Source: Planctomycetota bacterium
Lineage (GTDB): Bacteria > Planctomycetota > Phycisphaerae > UBA1845 > UTPLA1
NCBI GenBank assembly: GCA_015654675.1
Contig: JAATGM010000055.1
Coordinates: 1 to 64,000 of the forward strand
DNA length: 64,000 nt
Direction of reading: 5' to 3'
Both the position numbers and the translations under genes were made by a program. Of the stretch, positions 44,125 through 51,412 are shown piece after piece. A model generated the notes under the pieces. It made no database searches. It was given only the letters and a program-made list of their open reading frames with translations, and was not told the origin of the DNA. Positions within the stretch are counted from its first letter, which is position 1, and the number at the start of each line of letters is the position of its first letter.

Positions 44125-44183
44125 ATTTTCTGAATTACTGAATTTCAGGAATTCAGATATTCAGTAATTCTGAAATTCAGAGA
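44125..44183. repeat. AT-rich palindromic element, copy 2
   Basis: Related to 42964-43022. Perfect arms GAATTACTGAAT (44132-44143) and ATTCAGTAATTC (44159-44170), with further CTGAATTTCAG and CTGAAATTCAG on either side in altered order. Confidence 0.65.
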
Positions 44184-44321
44184 ATTGGGTTTTGGCGGGT
44201 TTGGGGGAGTGGGTGGCGATCAGGCTGTGTGTTGTGTATGGATCTGACGCGAGCTGGGTGGGGCATGGCCTTTGGCGTTTGGGCTGGCGCGAGGGTTGGG
44301 TGCGCGGAGGATTCGGGGCGT

Positions 44322-44402
44322 TCACTCTGGTTGCGCGTCGCGCGCCAGGCCTTGCGCCGCCGGCTCGGATTTGGGGGTTGGGGTTCCGCATTCGGGGCAT
44401 TC
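44322..44402 (-). pseudogene. Decayed tail of a tenth zinc-ribbon paralogue
   Basis: Minus-strand codons from 44402 read ECPECGTPTPKSEPAA then QGLARDAQPE and a TGA at 44324-44322. This is the conserved C-terminal CPECG half-ribbon of the neighbouring gene family with no upstream CxxC half and a different frame from the 44411-45748 gene that abuts it. The flank (44229-44280) also matches the intergenic repeat found next to the 46535 and 50464 genes. It is probably what is left after a deletion or recombination between array members. Confidence 0.65.
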
Positions 44403-44410
44403 CAACCGAT

Positions 44411-45748
44411 TCAACTGCCGGATTGTCCGGCTTTATTCGCCGGCGGTACCTGTGGTAACGGATTGACTCGAATGTTGTCGAAAATCACGTTCCCGTCGTA
44501 CATCTCCATGACATCCGTCGTCGCGCGCGCTTGTCTCCGACTGGATTCAAATGTGACGCTAACCAGATCCCCTTCGGCGGGGGGAAAGGGAACGGTGCAC
44601 CCTCCAGTCAGCCCGCTGTCGGTCGGGCGAAGCACCCGTGTCATAGTGTGCAAGACACGCCTTTTGGAGTCCCGCATCGTGAATTTGCCGCAGAGGATTC
44701 CTCGCCGATTACCGCGCCATCGAATCGAAGTCCATATCTCTGCTTCCTTTCCGGGAGCACTAGGTTTCTCCAAGAAAGCCCGCACTTCAAGATCGTCACG
44801 AAGCGCAGACGCCAAGAGTTTTTGCGTTTTCACTGAATCCGAGGCGTGTGGGCCAAGTACGTGACACTCGCCGTTGCAGGCAACATTTCGCTCGACGAGC
44901 TGGATTGTGCCTGCAAACACCATGACTTTCAGATCGAGCTCAATGGCGTGGGAGCCAACCGAGAGCCAGTTGAGTGGCACCTCCAGCGATCCCTCCGACC
45001 AACCAGACGCTCTTATCCAAGTGCTCTCGATGATTTTCTGAGAAAATGGAGCTACCTCCCTGCCGTCGATCTTGAGGCGTTCGGCGATGACTTCGTATCG
45101 AAGGAAGGTCCCAGACGGAGTTCTCAGCGAGCAGGTAACTACGATTGGAACCGTGTCGCCCTGGCGGACTAATGGGCGAACGGCGAGCGATGGCCGGACG
45201 AGTTGCCGATAGACTCTGTCGGTTTGGTCCGGCGGCACCAACCGCCGCGACCGCAATAGTTCAAACAAATCGAGTGATTGCTGATCGAGTCTTCGAATGT
45301 CCGAATCCTCAGCAAGCGTTATAACGGATTGCGCAATCAATTGGGCGTCGGCTCGCGATAGTCGGTTGGTAGAGCAGCGTTCTGTCAATACAGCTTTGGC
45401 GTTAGCGTTGCCGAAGAGCGCAGGTCGAGCAAGAAGCGAAGTTGGCAGGCAGCGATACCAAGTAATGCCGTGGGACCAATGGAGCCAAGAATCGGAAATC
45501 AGTCCGGCCCCAAGCATCAAGAGGGGAACGCCGGATGCCAATCGAGACAGTTTGCGATGTCGTTGGCCGACGCACTGCGCTGATTCGCTCAAGTCGACGC
45601 CGCATTCGGGGCATTCTTTTGATTCGACTCCGGTGAGGTTGTAGTTGCATTTTCGGCAGCGGGGTTCCTGGCCGATTCGGCGGCCGATGAGGCCCCGCGT
45701 CAGGAGGGCTGCGCCCGTGAGCAGGAGTGTGATTGCCGCGATGAGCAT
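44411..45748 (-). CDS. Membrane protein with N-terminal zinc ribbon, array member 1
   Basis: The 445-aa protein has a first helix (3-23), then a zinc ribbon at residues 31-51 (CRKCNYNLTG, CPECG), then a second helix (about 72-90, ASGVPLLMLGAGLISDSWLH). A long soluble part of about 340 residues follows, with beta-rich segments such as GDTVPIVVTCSLRTPSGTF and GDLVSVTFESSRRQ. It is the outlier of the array: the ribbon is N-terminal and the extracytoplasmic domain is much larger. Function unknown; the ribbon's YNLTG...CPECG core makes it a family member. AGGGCTCCTC precedes the ATG. Confidence 0.75.
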   Translation of the reverse strand: MLIAAITLLLTGAALLTRGLIGRRIGQEPRCRKCNYNLTGVESKECPECGVDLSESAQCVGQRHRKLSRLASGVPLLMLGAGLISDSWLHWSHGITWYRCLPTSLLARPALFGNANAKAVLTERCSTNRLSRADAQLIAQSVITLAEDSDIRRLDQQSLDLFELLRSRRLVPPDQTDRVYRQLVRPSLAVRPLVRQGDTVPIVVTCSLRTPSGTFLRYEVIAERLKIDGREVAPFSQKIIESTWIRASGWSEGSLEVPLNWLSVGSHAIELDLKVMVFAGTIQLVERNVACNGECHVLGPHASDSVKTQKLLASALRDDLEVRAFLEKPSAPGKEAEIWTSIRWRGNRRGILCGKFTMRDSKRRVLHTMTRVLRPTDSGLTGGCTVPFPPAEGDLVSVTFESSRRQARATTDVMEMYDGNVIFDNIRVNPLPQVPPANKAGQSGS

Positions 45749-45772
45749 GAGGAGCCCTGGTTGGGCTGCATT

Positions 45773-46429
45773 CTATCGAAAGTCGTCGGGGCTTGTGGCG
45801 GCGTTGACTTGTTCTGGCACGCGATGTTGGCCGGCGCTGGCGCTACGGGTTCGGACATTGGGGGCAGGCTCTGGAGCGGCCGGTTCGGGTTTGGGGGTTG
45901 GGGTTCCGCATTCGGGGCATTTTCCGGATTGGTTTCCGGTCATGTTGTAGTGGCAGTTGGGGCAGTGGCCTTCGGTTGGGCGGCGGCGGTCGCGGTACCA
46001 GAGCCAGACGGTGGGGATCGTCACCAAGAGGAAGGGGAGCCAGAGGGGAATTCGTACTCGGAGTTGAGAAATGGTTCCCCAAATTTTCTGCCGGTGCCAG
46101 ACCGGCAGTACCAAGCCGAGGTCGGTCCGACCGAACGCGGGCCGGATGCGATAGAATTGCCATCCTTCGGTTCTTCGCACGTTTTCAAGACCGAGGTGAT
46201 AGATCGACTCTGAGCGTCCCTGGCGGAGGTATTCCTCGACCTTTCCAGACGGGTCGTCCAGGCACCCGACGAAATGTGCGCACCCGGCGACGAATTGGCA
46301 AGATTCACAGGGATTAGATTGGTACCCCATTTTCATGTACACGCACGTCAGCCATAGAGTGGCGAGCAGCACCGATGCAGAAGCTCCGATCCATTTCGAA
46401 AAACTGCGAAGGCGGGGGTGGGTGCGCAT
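45773..46429 (-). CDS. Two-helix membrane protein with C-terminal zinc ribbon, array member 2
   Basis: The 218-aa protein has an N-terminal basic patch (MRTHPRLRSF), helix 1 (12-32), a variable region (33-125, with Cys-rich CESCQFVAGCAHFVGC), helix 2 (126-146, PLWLPFLLVTIPTVWLWY) and a cytosolic ribbon with Cys156, 159, 171 and 174 (CPNCHYNMTGN, CPECGTP). The predicted topology is N-in, C-in with the variable part outside. Members 2, 6 and 9 share the helix-2 sequence PLWLPF/RRRP and form a subgroup. Its ATG is 6 nt from a TACAAT box, with no RBS, suggesting a leaderless message. Function unknown. Confidence 0.78.
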   Translation of the reverse strand: MRTHPRLRSFSKWIGASASVLLATLWLTCVYMKMGYQSNPCESCQFVAGCAHFVGCLDDPSGKVEEYLRQGRSESIYHLGLENVRRTEGWQFYRIRPAFGRTDLGLVLPVWHRQKIWGTISQLRVRIPLWLPFLLVTIPTVWLWYRDRRRPTEGHCPNCHYNMTGNQSGKCPECGTPTPKPEPAAPEPAPNVRTRSASAGQHRVPEQVNAATSPDDFR

Positions 46430-46435
46430 GGTTGG

Positions 46436-46441
46436 ATTGTA
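46436..46441 (-). promoter_or_regulatory. TACAAT box, array member 2
   Basis: TACAAT on the minus strand, 6 nt upstream of the ATG at 46429, in the context GCGTTACAATCC. The same 6-nt gap occurs for members 4, 6, 8 and 9. Confidence 0.5.
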
Positions 46442-46467
46442 ACGCGCGGGGGCGGGGTGGTTTGGCG

Positions 46468-46650
46468 GGCCCTTTCAGGACTCAGGCATTGGGTGCGATG
46501 TGGACCCAGGGCGTTGCCCTGGGCTGGGTCTGGGTCACGCCTTTGGCGTTTGGGATGGAATGGCCGGTTCGGAGTTGGAAGTTGGGGTTCCGCATTCGGG
46601 GCATTTGTTGGATTCGTTTCCTGTCAAGTTGTAGTTGCACCTAATGCAGT
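46468..46650. repeat. Type II repeat, copy 1 (intergenic part plus ribbon 3' end)
   Basis: Nearly identical to 50398-50583, including CAGGGCGTTGCCCTG (a palindrome), CACGCCTTTGGCGTT and the last 120 nt of the adjacent gene. It covers the 3' end of member 3 and the region downstream of it. Confidence 0.8.
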
Positions 46651-47116
46651 GGCCGACTCGGATGCGCCGCGATTTCAGCCAATGAACTGTGCGCTGGGAC
46701 AGTTGCCATGCCGGGAAGCCCGTGGCGGCGATGAGCAGAACCATCGGAATCCAGAGTGGGATGATCACGGTGTCGATACGACGAGTGTCTCCAAACACCG
46801 AGCTAGTCCAGTTTGTCGATGACACTCTCGGAATCAGGCACTGGATGCCAACCGGCTCGGGGATCGGGATTTCTTCGTCTCCTACCTTCATAGGCTCGCC
46901 CGGTGTTCGCGGCGGCATCGGCTTGATCTTGGGCCAGCGCTGGGCGATGAATCCACCGTCGAGTACGCGCAACCGCCAAGGGTCGTGCCAGTAATTCACG
47001 AGGTTGGCATTAGTGCTTCCTATCCAAATGGACGCCAGAGCGATAATCGCCCCCGACCCGAGAATGGCGAGAGAGTCAGGGACAACGCGTCGGCGCAATA
47101 CTGATGCCTCAGGCAT
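46535..47116 (-). CDS. Two-helix membrane protein with C-terminal zinc ribbon, array member 3
   Basis: The 193-aa protein has helix 1 (13-32), a variable part (33-115, Pro-rich KPMPPRTPGEPMK), helix 2 (117-136, IIPLWIPMVLLIAATGF) and a ribbon with Cys157, 160, 172 and 175 (CIRCNYNLTGNESNKCPECG). The last 37 residues are identical to those of member 8, whereas the rest of the two proteins is unrelated, which points to 3'-end transfer between them. No TACAAT box at the standard gap is present; the leader has GTGAGGTTTTTCAATC. Function unknown. Confidence 0.76.
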   Translation of the reverse strand: MPEASVLRRRVVPDSLAILGSGAIIALASIWIGSTNANLVNYWHDPWRLRVLDGGFIAQRWPKIKPMPPRTPGEPMKVGDEEIPIPEPVGIQCLIPRVSSTNWTSSVFGDTRRIDTVIIPLWIPMVLLIAATGFPAWQLSQRTVHWLKSRRIRVGHCIRCNYNLTGNESNKCPECGTPTSNSEPAIPSQTPKA

Positions 47117-47217
47117 GATTGAAAAACCTCACGGTTCGTTTTCGAGGGCCGGAGGGTGACTTCGACTGCGTGTAACAATTCTTGAGCGTTGGGACAGTGG
47201 CGACATGGAGACAAACA

Positions 47218-47811
47218 TCATCCGTTTTGATCAGAATGGTCAAGTCGCGGCGGCGCACTCGTAGTCCTGGTTTGTTCGATCGTAGGAGGCGTCGATTTCA
47301 GGGGCAACGGGTTCTTTACTGAGGGGGTTCCGCATTCGGGGCATTTTCCTGAGACGTTGCAAGTCATGTTGTAGTTGCAGTTGGGGCAGAACAGTGCTGT
47401 CCATCCTGCTGTACGGCGGTGAGCGGCGCGAACTCGCCAGGCTGCGAGCAATATGAGCGCCGATGCGAGGCCAATTGGCCAGAGGGGCAGGAAGTATGTT
47501 CCGTTTGGAAACCAGCCGATGGAGCTGAAGGAAGGGAAACCATAGGGGGCACGGGGCCGTTGCCACTCCACGGACGATGCGTATTCGGGCTTGGCCATCG
47601 CGCATAGTCCGGATTGGAACGTGCCGCTTCCAATGTAGAAGTAGCGGCCGCGGCCGCCTTCCCAATTCTGATTCGCGATGGGGGGCTCGACTGGTCGCCA
47701 GTAGGCGACGCGAAGGCCGAGCATGGTGAGTGTCCATATGACGAAGGCGAGAGCGCACAACGTGATCGCCGACCAGATGGCGATGCGGCGGCTTAGGGAA
47801 GCGGTGCGCAT
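47218..47811 (-). CDS. Two-helix membrane protein with C-terminal zinc ribbon, array member 4
   Basis: The 197-aa protein has a basic start (MRTASLSRR), helix 1 (9-33), a variable part (34-105, with GGRGRYFYIGSGTFQSGLC), helix 2 (106-126, FLPLWPIGLASALILLAAW) and a ribbon with Cys142, 145, 157 and 160 (CPNCNYNMTCNVSGKCPECG). In the second position of the loop, CNV replaces GNV. A Pro/Thr-rich tail follows that is longer than in other members. A TACAAT box lies 6 nt before the ATG. Function unknown. Confidence 0.77.
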   Translation of the reverse strand: MRTASLSRRIAIWSAITLCALAFVIWTLTMLGLRVAYWRPVEPPIANQNWEGGRGRYFYIGSGTFQSGLCAMAKPEYASSVEWQRPRAPYGFPSFSSIGWFPNGTYFLPLWPIGLASALILLAAWRVRAAHRRTAGWTALFCPNCNYNMTCNVSGKCPECGTPSVKNPLPLKSTPPTIEQTRTTSAPPRLDHSDQNG

Positions 47812-48137
47812 GGTTAGATTGTAACGCGCGGGGGTGGTGGCTCGCGTTTGGACGTTTTCGACGGCTGGGTATTGGGGCTTCCTCCGCCCCTGCCGGGGCG
47901 GGAAAAGTTTGGGGGCCGGGGTCCACGGGTTGCGCGCGGCCTTCGCGGCCGCGCTTCACCGCGTGGCTACAGTCCGTCGCCCCGTTGGGGCGAATTGGGC
48001 TGGCGCAGCGGTTGAGTCCTCGGGTGATGCGGATTGTTCAATGTGGTTGTGGGTGGCTCGCCGCTTACTTACGTGCGCGGCTCTGAATTGGCGGCGGGTG
48101 GTTCGGGTTTGGGGGTTGGGGTTCCGCATTCGGGGCA
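47812..48137. repeat. Type I repeat, copy A (intergenic unit plus ribbon 3' end)
   Basis: Contains the gene-start TACAAT box, a palindrome CCGCCCC/GGGGCGG (about 47884-47901), the words TTCACCGCGTGGCTACAG and a palindrome TCGCCCC-GTT-GGGGCGA (47977-47993), then GGATTGTTCAATGTGGTTG and the 3' end of member 5. Copies B and C are at 49331-49665 and 51091-51412, and a partial copy at about 48690-48790. Confidence 0.82.
47818..47823 (-). promoter_or_regulatory. TACAAT box, array member 4
   Basis: TACAAT 6 nt upstream of the ATG at 47811, context GCGTTACAATC, minus strand. Confidence 0.5.
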
Positions 48138-48644
48138 GGTGCCGGTCACATTACCTGATAGATCATATCGACACGTACGGCAACACTGTTCTGGGATGAT
48201 ACGGCCAGCCCGCCAACAGCAGATCGGAAGTGCTACCACAATTATTGCACCCAGTTCCCAGACGGGAAAAGATAGATAAAGCAGGCCGAGCGATCGATGT
48301 GTATGTATTTCCGGCGGGCTCCATAGCTCGGCAGCGGACTGAATCGGCTCAATTGAGAATCGCAGACTGCTGGGATACGAACCGATCAGCGATTTATTGA
48401 TCGCGATCTCTGGTTTTGTGCATCGCAAGAGAAATACGCGCCCCTTCTCCAAGGCAACAAAGGTCCAGGGCGATCGCAGAGTTGAGGAGACGGAAACCCC
48501 CAGAGTTCCGATTGCCGTGAGGCCGCTGCTGACTGCGACGATCAATGCCAGACGACTGCACACTCGTCGTATCCCGGGCCACGATTGACTGGAAAAGCAC
48601 CGCATTGCGATTCGATCTAATTTGTCCCGAACGTGTTGACTCAT
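48069..48644 (-). CDS. Membrane protein with C-terminal zinc ribbon, array member 5
   Basis: The 191-aa protein has helix 1 (30-52, RLALIVAVSSGLTAIGTLGV), a variable part (55-120), helix 2 (121-143, LSFPVWELGAIIVVALPICC) and a diverged ribbon with Cys155, 158, 170 and 173 (CRTCRYDLSGNVTGTCPECG). The tail KPEPPAANSEPRT resembles members 2 and 9. The start ATG lies in the stop codon of member 6 (ATGA overlap), so it is translationally coupled to it, unlike the other members. Function unknown. Confidence 0.74.
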   Translation of the reverse strand: MSQHVRDKLDRIAMRCFSSQSWPGIRRVCSRLALIVAVSSGLTAIGTLGVSVSSTLRSPWTFVALEKGRVFLLRCTKPEIAINKSLIGSYPSSLRFSIEPIQSAAELWSPPEIHTHRSLGLLYLSFPVWELGAIIVVALPICCWRAGRIIPEQCCRTCRYDLSGNVTGTCPECGTPTPKPEPPAANSEPRT

Positions 48645-49330
48645 GGGCGGCCAGACGCGGATTCGTAATCCACAGACTGCGCGCGGCCCGGGCGGATACG
48701 CTTCACCGCTTCGCTACAGTCCGAGGCCCCGTTGGGGCTCGTTCCAATTGATGCAGATGTCGGGGTTCCGCATTCGGGACATTTGTTGGATTCGTTTCCT
48801 GTCAGGTTGTATCCGCACGATTGGCAGTGGCCTGCCGGTGGGCGGCGGTGGTTTTTGTACCAGAGGAGGGCAGTGGGGAGCGCGAAGATGAGGAATGGAA
48901 GCCAAAGCGGGAGCGTCATATTGTATGTGGTGAGGAATGCTTTGGCTGGAGGAGGGGCGCGGCCCGTGAACAGCTTGTACACCAGTTTTTCGATTATGTC
49001 CGGCGGCGGCGTGTGTGTGGTTTGACGGACGGTGGGCCACGCGAATCCGAATGATGACAGTTGAATGGGCGAGCCCGTGAGGCGGGTGCTGGACCATTTG
49101 GCCGGAAAGCGCTGAAAGATCCCCGGGTAGACGTCATCGCGCATGATGTCCGCACCGATTCGGCCGCTACTCAGTTCGAGATGAACGAAGTAGCGATCGA
49201 GGCAAGCGCGTTGCAAGCAAAACCGGCCATGGCTGGGCGGAATGGATGCCAACCAAGCGAGAAGAATTACGAGCGACGTTTGAAGTCCGGCCCATCGTGT
49301 GATTCGGCGGAATCGGGAGCGGGTGCGCAT
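48641..49330 (-). CDS. Two-helix membrane protein with C-terminal zinc ribbon, array member 6
   Basis: The 229-aa protein starts MRTRSRFRRITRW, followed by helix 1 (13-31), a variable part (32-138), helix 2 (139-158, LPLWLPFLIFALPTALLWY) and a ribbon with Cys169, 172, 184 and 187 (CQSCGYNLTGNESNKCPECG). The tail is unusually long (SIGTSPNGASDCSEAVKRIR...) because the usual stop is lost in a partial copy of the type I repeat, and it then reaches the ATG of member 5. A TACAAT box lies 6 nt before the ATG. Function unknown. Confidence 0.76.
   Translation of the reverse strand: MRTRSRFRRITRWAGLQTSLVILLAWLASIPPSHGRFCLQRACLDRYFVHLELSSGRIGADIMRDDVYPGIFQRFPAKWSSTRLTGSPIQLSSFGFAWPTVRQTTHTPPPDIIEKLVYKLFTGRAPPPAKAFLTTYNMTLPLWLPFLIFALPTALLWYKNHRRPPAGHCQSCGYNLTGNESNKCPECGTPTSASIGTSPNGASDCSEAVKRIRPGRAQSVDYESASGRP
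48690..48790. repeat. Type I repeat, partial copy
   Basis: CTTCACCGCTTCGCTACAG and GGCCCCGTTGGGGCTC (48702-48741) match the core of the type I repeat. It lies inside the 3' coding end of member 6, which reads through it and so gains an altered C-terminus. Confidence 0.65.
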
Positions 49331-49665
49331 GTTTGGATTGTATCGTGACAGCGGACGGAGCGTGTTCGAACGTCATCGATAGGCGTCGAGGTCTCCTCCG
49401 CCCCGGCCGGGGCGGGGTGGCTCGGCGATTCGGAGTCCACGGGTTGCGCGCGGGCGTTCCTTTCCACGGGTTTCGCTGCGCTTCACCGCGTGGCTACAGT
49501 CCTTCGCCCCGTTGGGGCGAATTGGGTTGGCGCAGCGGTTGGGCGCTCGGGGGATGCGGATTGTTCAATGTGGTTGGGTGTTGCGCGCCGCTTAGTTACC
49601 TGCGCGGCTCTGAATCGGGGCGGCCGGTTCGGAGTTGGGGGTTGGGGTTCCGCATTCGGGGCATT
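49331..49665. repeat. Type I repeat, copy B
   Basis: Contains TACAAT (49337-49342), CCGCCCC/GGGGCGG, two CCACGGGTT words, TTCACCGCGTGGCTACAG, TCGCCCC-GTT-GGGGCGA and GGATTGTTCAATGTGGTTG, then the 3' end of member 7. Nearly identical to copy C over 49478-49640. Confidence 0.85.
49337..49342 (-). promoter_or_regulatory. TACAAT box, array member 6
   Basis: TACAAT 6 nt upstream of the ATG at 49330 in the context CACGATACAATCC, minus strand. Confidence 0.5.
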
Positions 49666-50305
49666 TGTTGGATTGGTTGCCGGTGAGGTTGTAGTTGCAT
49701 TCGATGCACCGGCCATTGCCGATGCGCTGCCAATGTCGTCGCCGACTGAGCACTAGAGACCGCGTGATTAGTCCGGCTGCAAGCAGCAGCATCGCAGCGA
49801 CGAAGTAGAGGTTCACGATCATCGCTGACGGAGGTCTCGAAGCGCTGAACGTGGTTCCTGGCGATTTCGACAAGATGGGTTGCGGCACGAGCGCCAGCGG
49901 AACTGGGCTTAACGAGGTGCACGCGAGAAGTTCGTTTATTGACGGCTCACCGCTCGGAGGGTTTTCGAAAATGACCGAACCATCGGGATCAACGACATAC
50001 CTGGGACGCGATCGTTTCTGAAATGCCTCGGCGCGTGATAACACGAGGGCTGAGTCATTGAGAAGCAGGACGCGCCCGACGCCGACTACAACCCAATAGT
50101 GTGTTCGTGGTATCGCGAGGTAGAGAGGTCGCCCGACTACCGCCGGGTAGATGACGATTGTCAGAGCAATGAGCACGAATATGCCGACCGAGCAGTGACC
50201 GAATAGTTTGCGCGGTGGGCCGGAAATTTGCCGATTGCCGGCAGGCCGGCTCAGGACGGCGGATTCCTTTGCTGCAATCAGCGTCATGTTACTTGAATCG
50301 GGCAT
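49592..50305 (-). CDS. Membrane protein with C-terminal zinc ribbon, array member 7
   Basis: The 237-aa protein has helix 1 (40-62, VGIFVLIALTIVIYPAVVG), a variable part (63-160), helix 2 (163-184, IVNLYFVAAMLLLAAGLITR) and a ribbon with Cys200, 203, 215 and 218 (CIECNYNLTGNQSNKCPECG). The final SEPAAPIQSRAGN is identical to member 9. The N-terminal 35 residues are polar and unlike other members. Fifty nt upstream a TACAAT-N6-ATGCGCACC start exists in another frame and stops after 24 codons, so the original start was probably lost by a frameshift. Function unknown. Confidence 0.72.
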   Translation of the reverse strand: MPDSSNMTLIAAKESAVLSRPAGNRQISGPPRKLFGHCSVGIFVLIALTIVIYPAVVGRPLYLAIPRTHYWVVVGVGRVLLLNDSALVLSRAEAFQKRSRPRYVVDPDGSVIFENPPSGEPSINELLACTSLSPVPLALVPQPILSKSPGTTFSASRPPSAMIVNLYFVAAMLLLAAGLITRSLVLSRRRHWQRIGNGRCIECNYNLTGNQSNKCPECGTPTPNSEPAAPIQSRAGN

Positions 50306-50364
50306 ACTCGAGTTTTGTTTGAACTGCTGATCTCGAGAGTTCGGGTTTGGGTGCGCATCGATCG

Positions 50365-50370
50365 ATTGTA
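50365..50370 (-). promoter_or_regulatory. TACAAT box upstream of array member 7
   Basis: TACAAT 6 nt upstream of the ATG at 50358, which opens only a 24-codon frame (50284-50358). Member 7 itself starts at 50305 in another frame, so the box would give it a leader of about 53 nt. Confidence 0.45.
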
Positions 50371-50397
50371 TCGCGCGCGAGCGGGGTGGGTTGGGGC

Positions 50398-50583
50398 GCC
50401 CTTTCAGGGCTCAGGGATTGGGTGTGATGCGGACCCAGGGCGTTGCCCTGGGCTGGGTCTGGGTCACGCCTTTGGCGTTTGGGATGGAATGGCCGGTTCG
50501 GAGTTGGAAGTTGGGGTTCCGCATTCGGGGCATTTGTTGGATTCGTTTCCTGTCAAGTTGTAATTGCACCTAATGCAGTGGCC
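50398..50583. repeat. Type II repeat, copy 2
   Basis: Nearly identical to 46468-46650: CAGGGCGTTGCCCTG, CACGCCTTTGGCGTT, GGAATGGCCGGTTCGGAG and the ribbon-coding 3' end of the adjacent gene. Confidence 0.8.
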
Positions 50584-51090
50584 GGGTGGGTGGATCCGGC
50601 GGAAGCGTCGCAGGCAGAACGCGGCGCCGAGCGTAGCGGCGGCAACCAGGTACCAGGTGGGGAAGATGAGTGTGTGGGTCGTTACGCGACCCATGTGTAG
50701 TTCGAAGAGATTTCCATCAGGGGCCTTGATCAGTTTGAGTAGCGCGGGGCTCTCCACTGTCGCGATGTGCGGCGACCAGAGGAATGCGCGCACCGGCCTC
50801 CAGACGTCCGGGGCGAAGTGGGTCATGCGATTCTCGAGAAGATAGAACAGGTCGAGTCGATCAAGCCACAGGCCGGGCTTGTTCGATTGTCGATCTGAAG
50901 CAGGGACGTCCCGATCGAAATCGCACCAACGGAGGGCGAGGTTGCCGCTGTCGAGGGTGAGCATTCGACATGTCGGCCAAACGTAGTCGATGTGCCAATG
51001 AAAGGTGGACCACCAGGCGCCGGCGAGCAGGAGAACAATCCCGATGGCAGTCCATCTTGCGGTGCTCCGGAGCAGGTTTTGCGTGCGCAT
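50464..51090 (-). CDS. Two-helix membrane protein with C-terminal zinc ribbon, array member 8
   Basis: The 208-aa protein starts at ATG 51090 (MRTQNLLRSTARW). It has helix 1 (12-30, AIGIVLLLAGAWW), a variable part (31-140, with LDSGNLALRWCDFDRDVP), helix 2 (about 142-162, FPTWYLVAAATLGAAFCL) and a ribbon with CIRCNYNLTG and CPECG (Cys172, 175, 187, 190). The C-terminal 37 residues equal those of member 3. TACAAT lies 6 nt before the ATG, which is why I prefer 51090 over the upstream in-frame start. Function unknown. Confidence 0.77.
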   Translation of the reverse strand: MRTQNLLRSTARWTAIGIVLLLAGAWWSTFHWHIDYVWPTCRMLTLDSGNLALRWCDFDRDVPASDRQSNKPGLWLDRLDLFYLLENRMTHFAPDVWRPVRAFLWSPHIATVESPALLKLIKAPDGNLFELHMGRVTTHTLIFPTWYLVAAATLGAAFCLRRFRRIHPPGHCIRCNYNLTGNESNKCPECGTPTSNSEPAIPSQTPKA

Positions 51091-51412
51091 GGCGGAATTG
51101 TAACGCGCGTGGGCTGAAGGGCTCACGTTCAGACGTTTTCAACGGGAGTGTATTGGGACTTCCTCCGACCCTGCCGGGGCGGGAGAGCCTCGGGGGCTGA
51201 GTTCCACGGGTTTCGCTGCGCTTCACCGCGTGGCTACAGTCCTTCGCCCCGTTGGGGCGAATTGGGCTGGCGCAGCGATTGGGTGCTCGGGGGATGCGGA
51301 TTGTTCAACGTGGTTGGGTGTTGCGCGCCGCTTAGTTACCTGCGCGGCTCTGAATCGGGGCGGCCGGCTCGGATTTGGGGGTTGGGGTTCCGCATTCGGG
51401 GCATTTGTTGGA
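51091..51412. repeat. Type I repeat, copy C
   Basis: Contains TACAAT (51097-51102), ACGTTTTCAACGG, a CCGACCC/GGGGCGG half palindrome, TTCACCGCGTGGCTACAG, TCGCCCC-GTT-GGGGCGA and GGATTGTTCAACGTGGTTG, then the 3' end of member 9. Confidence 0.85.
51097..51102 (-). promoter_or_regulatory. TACAAT box, array member 8
   Basis: TACAAT 6 nt upstream of the ATG at 51090, context GCGTTACAATT, minus strand. Confidence 0.5.
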
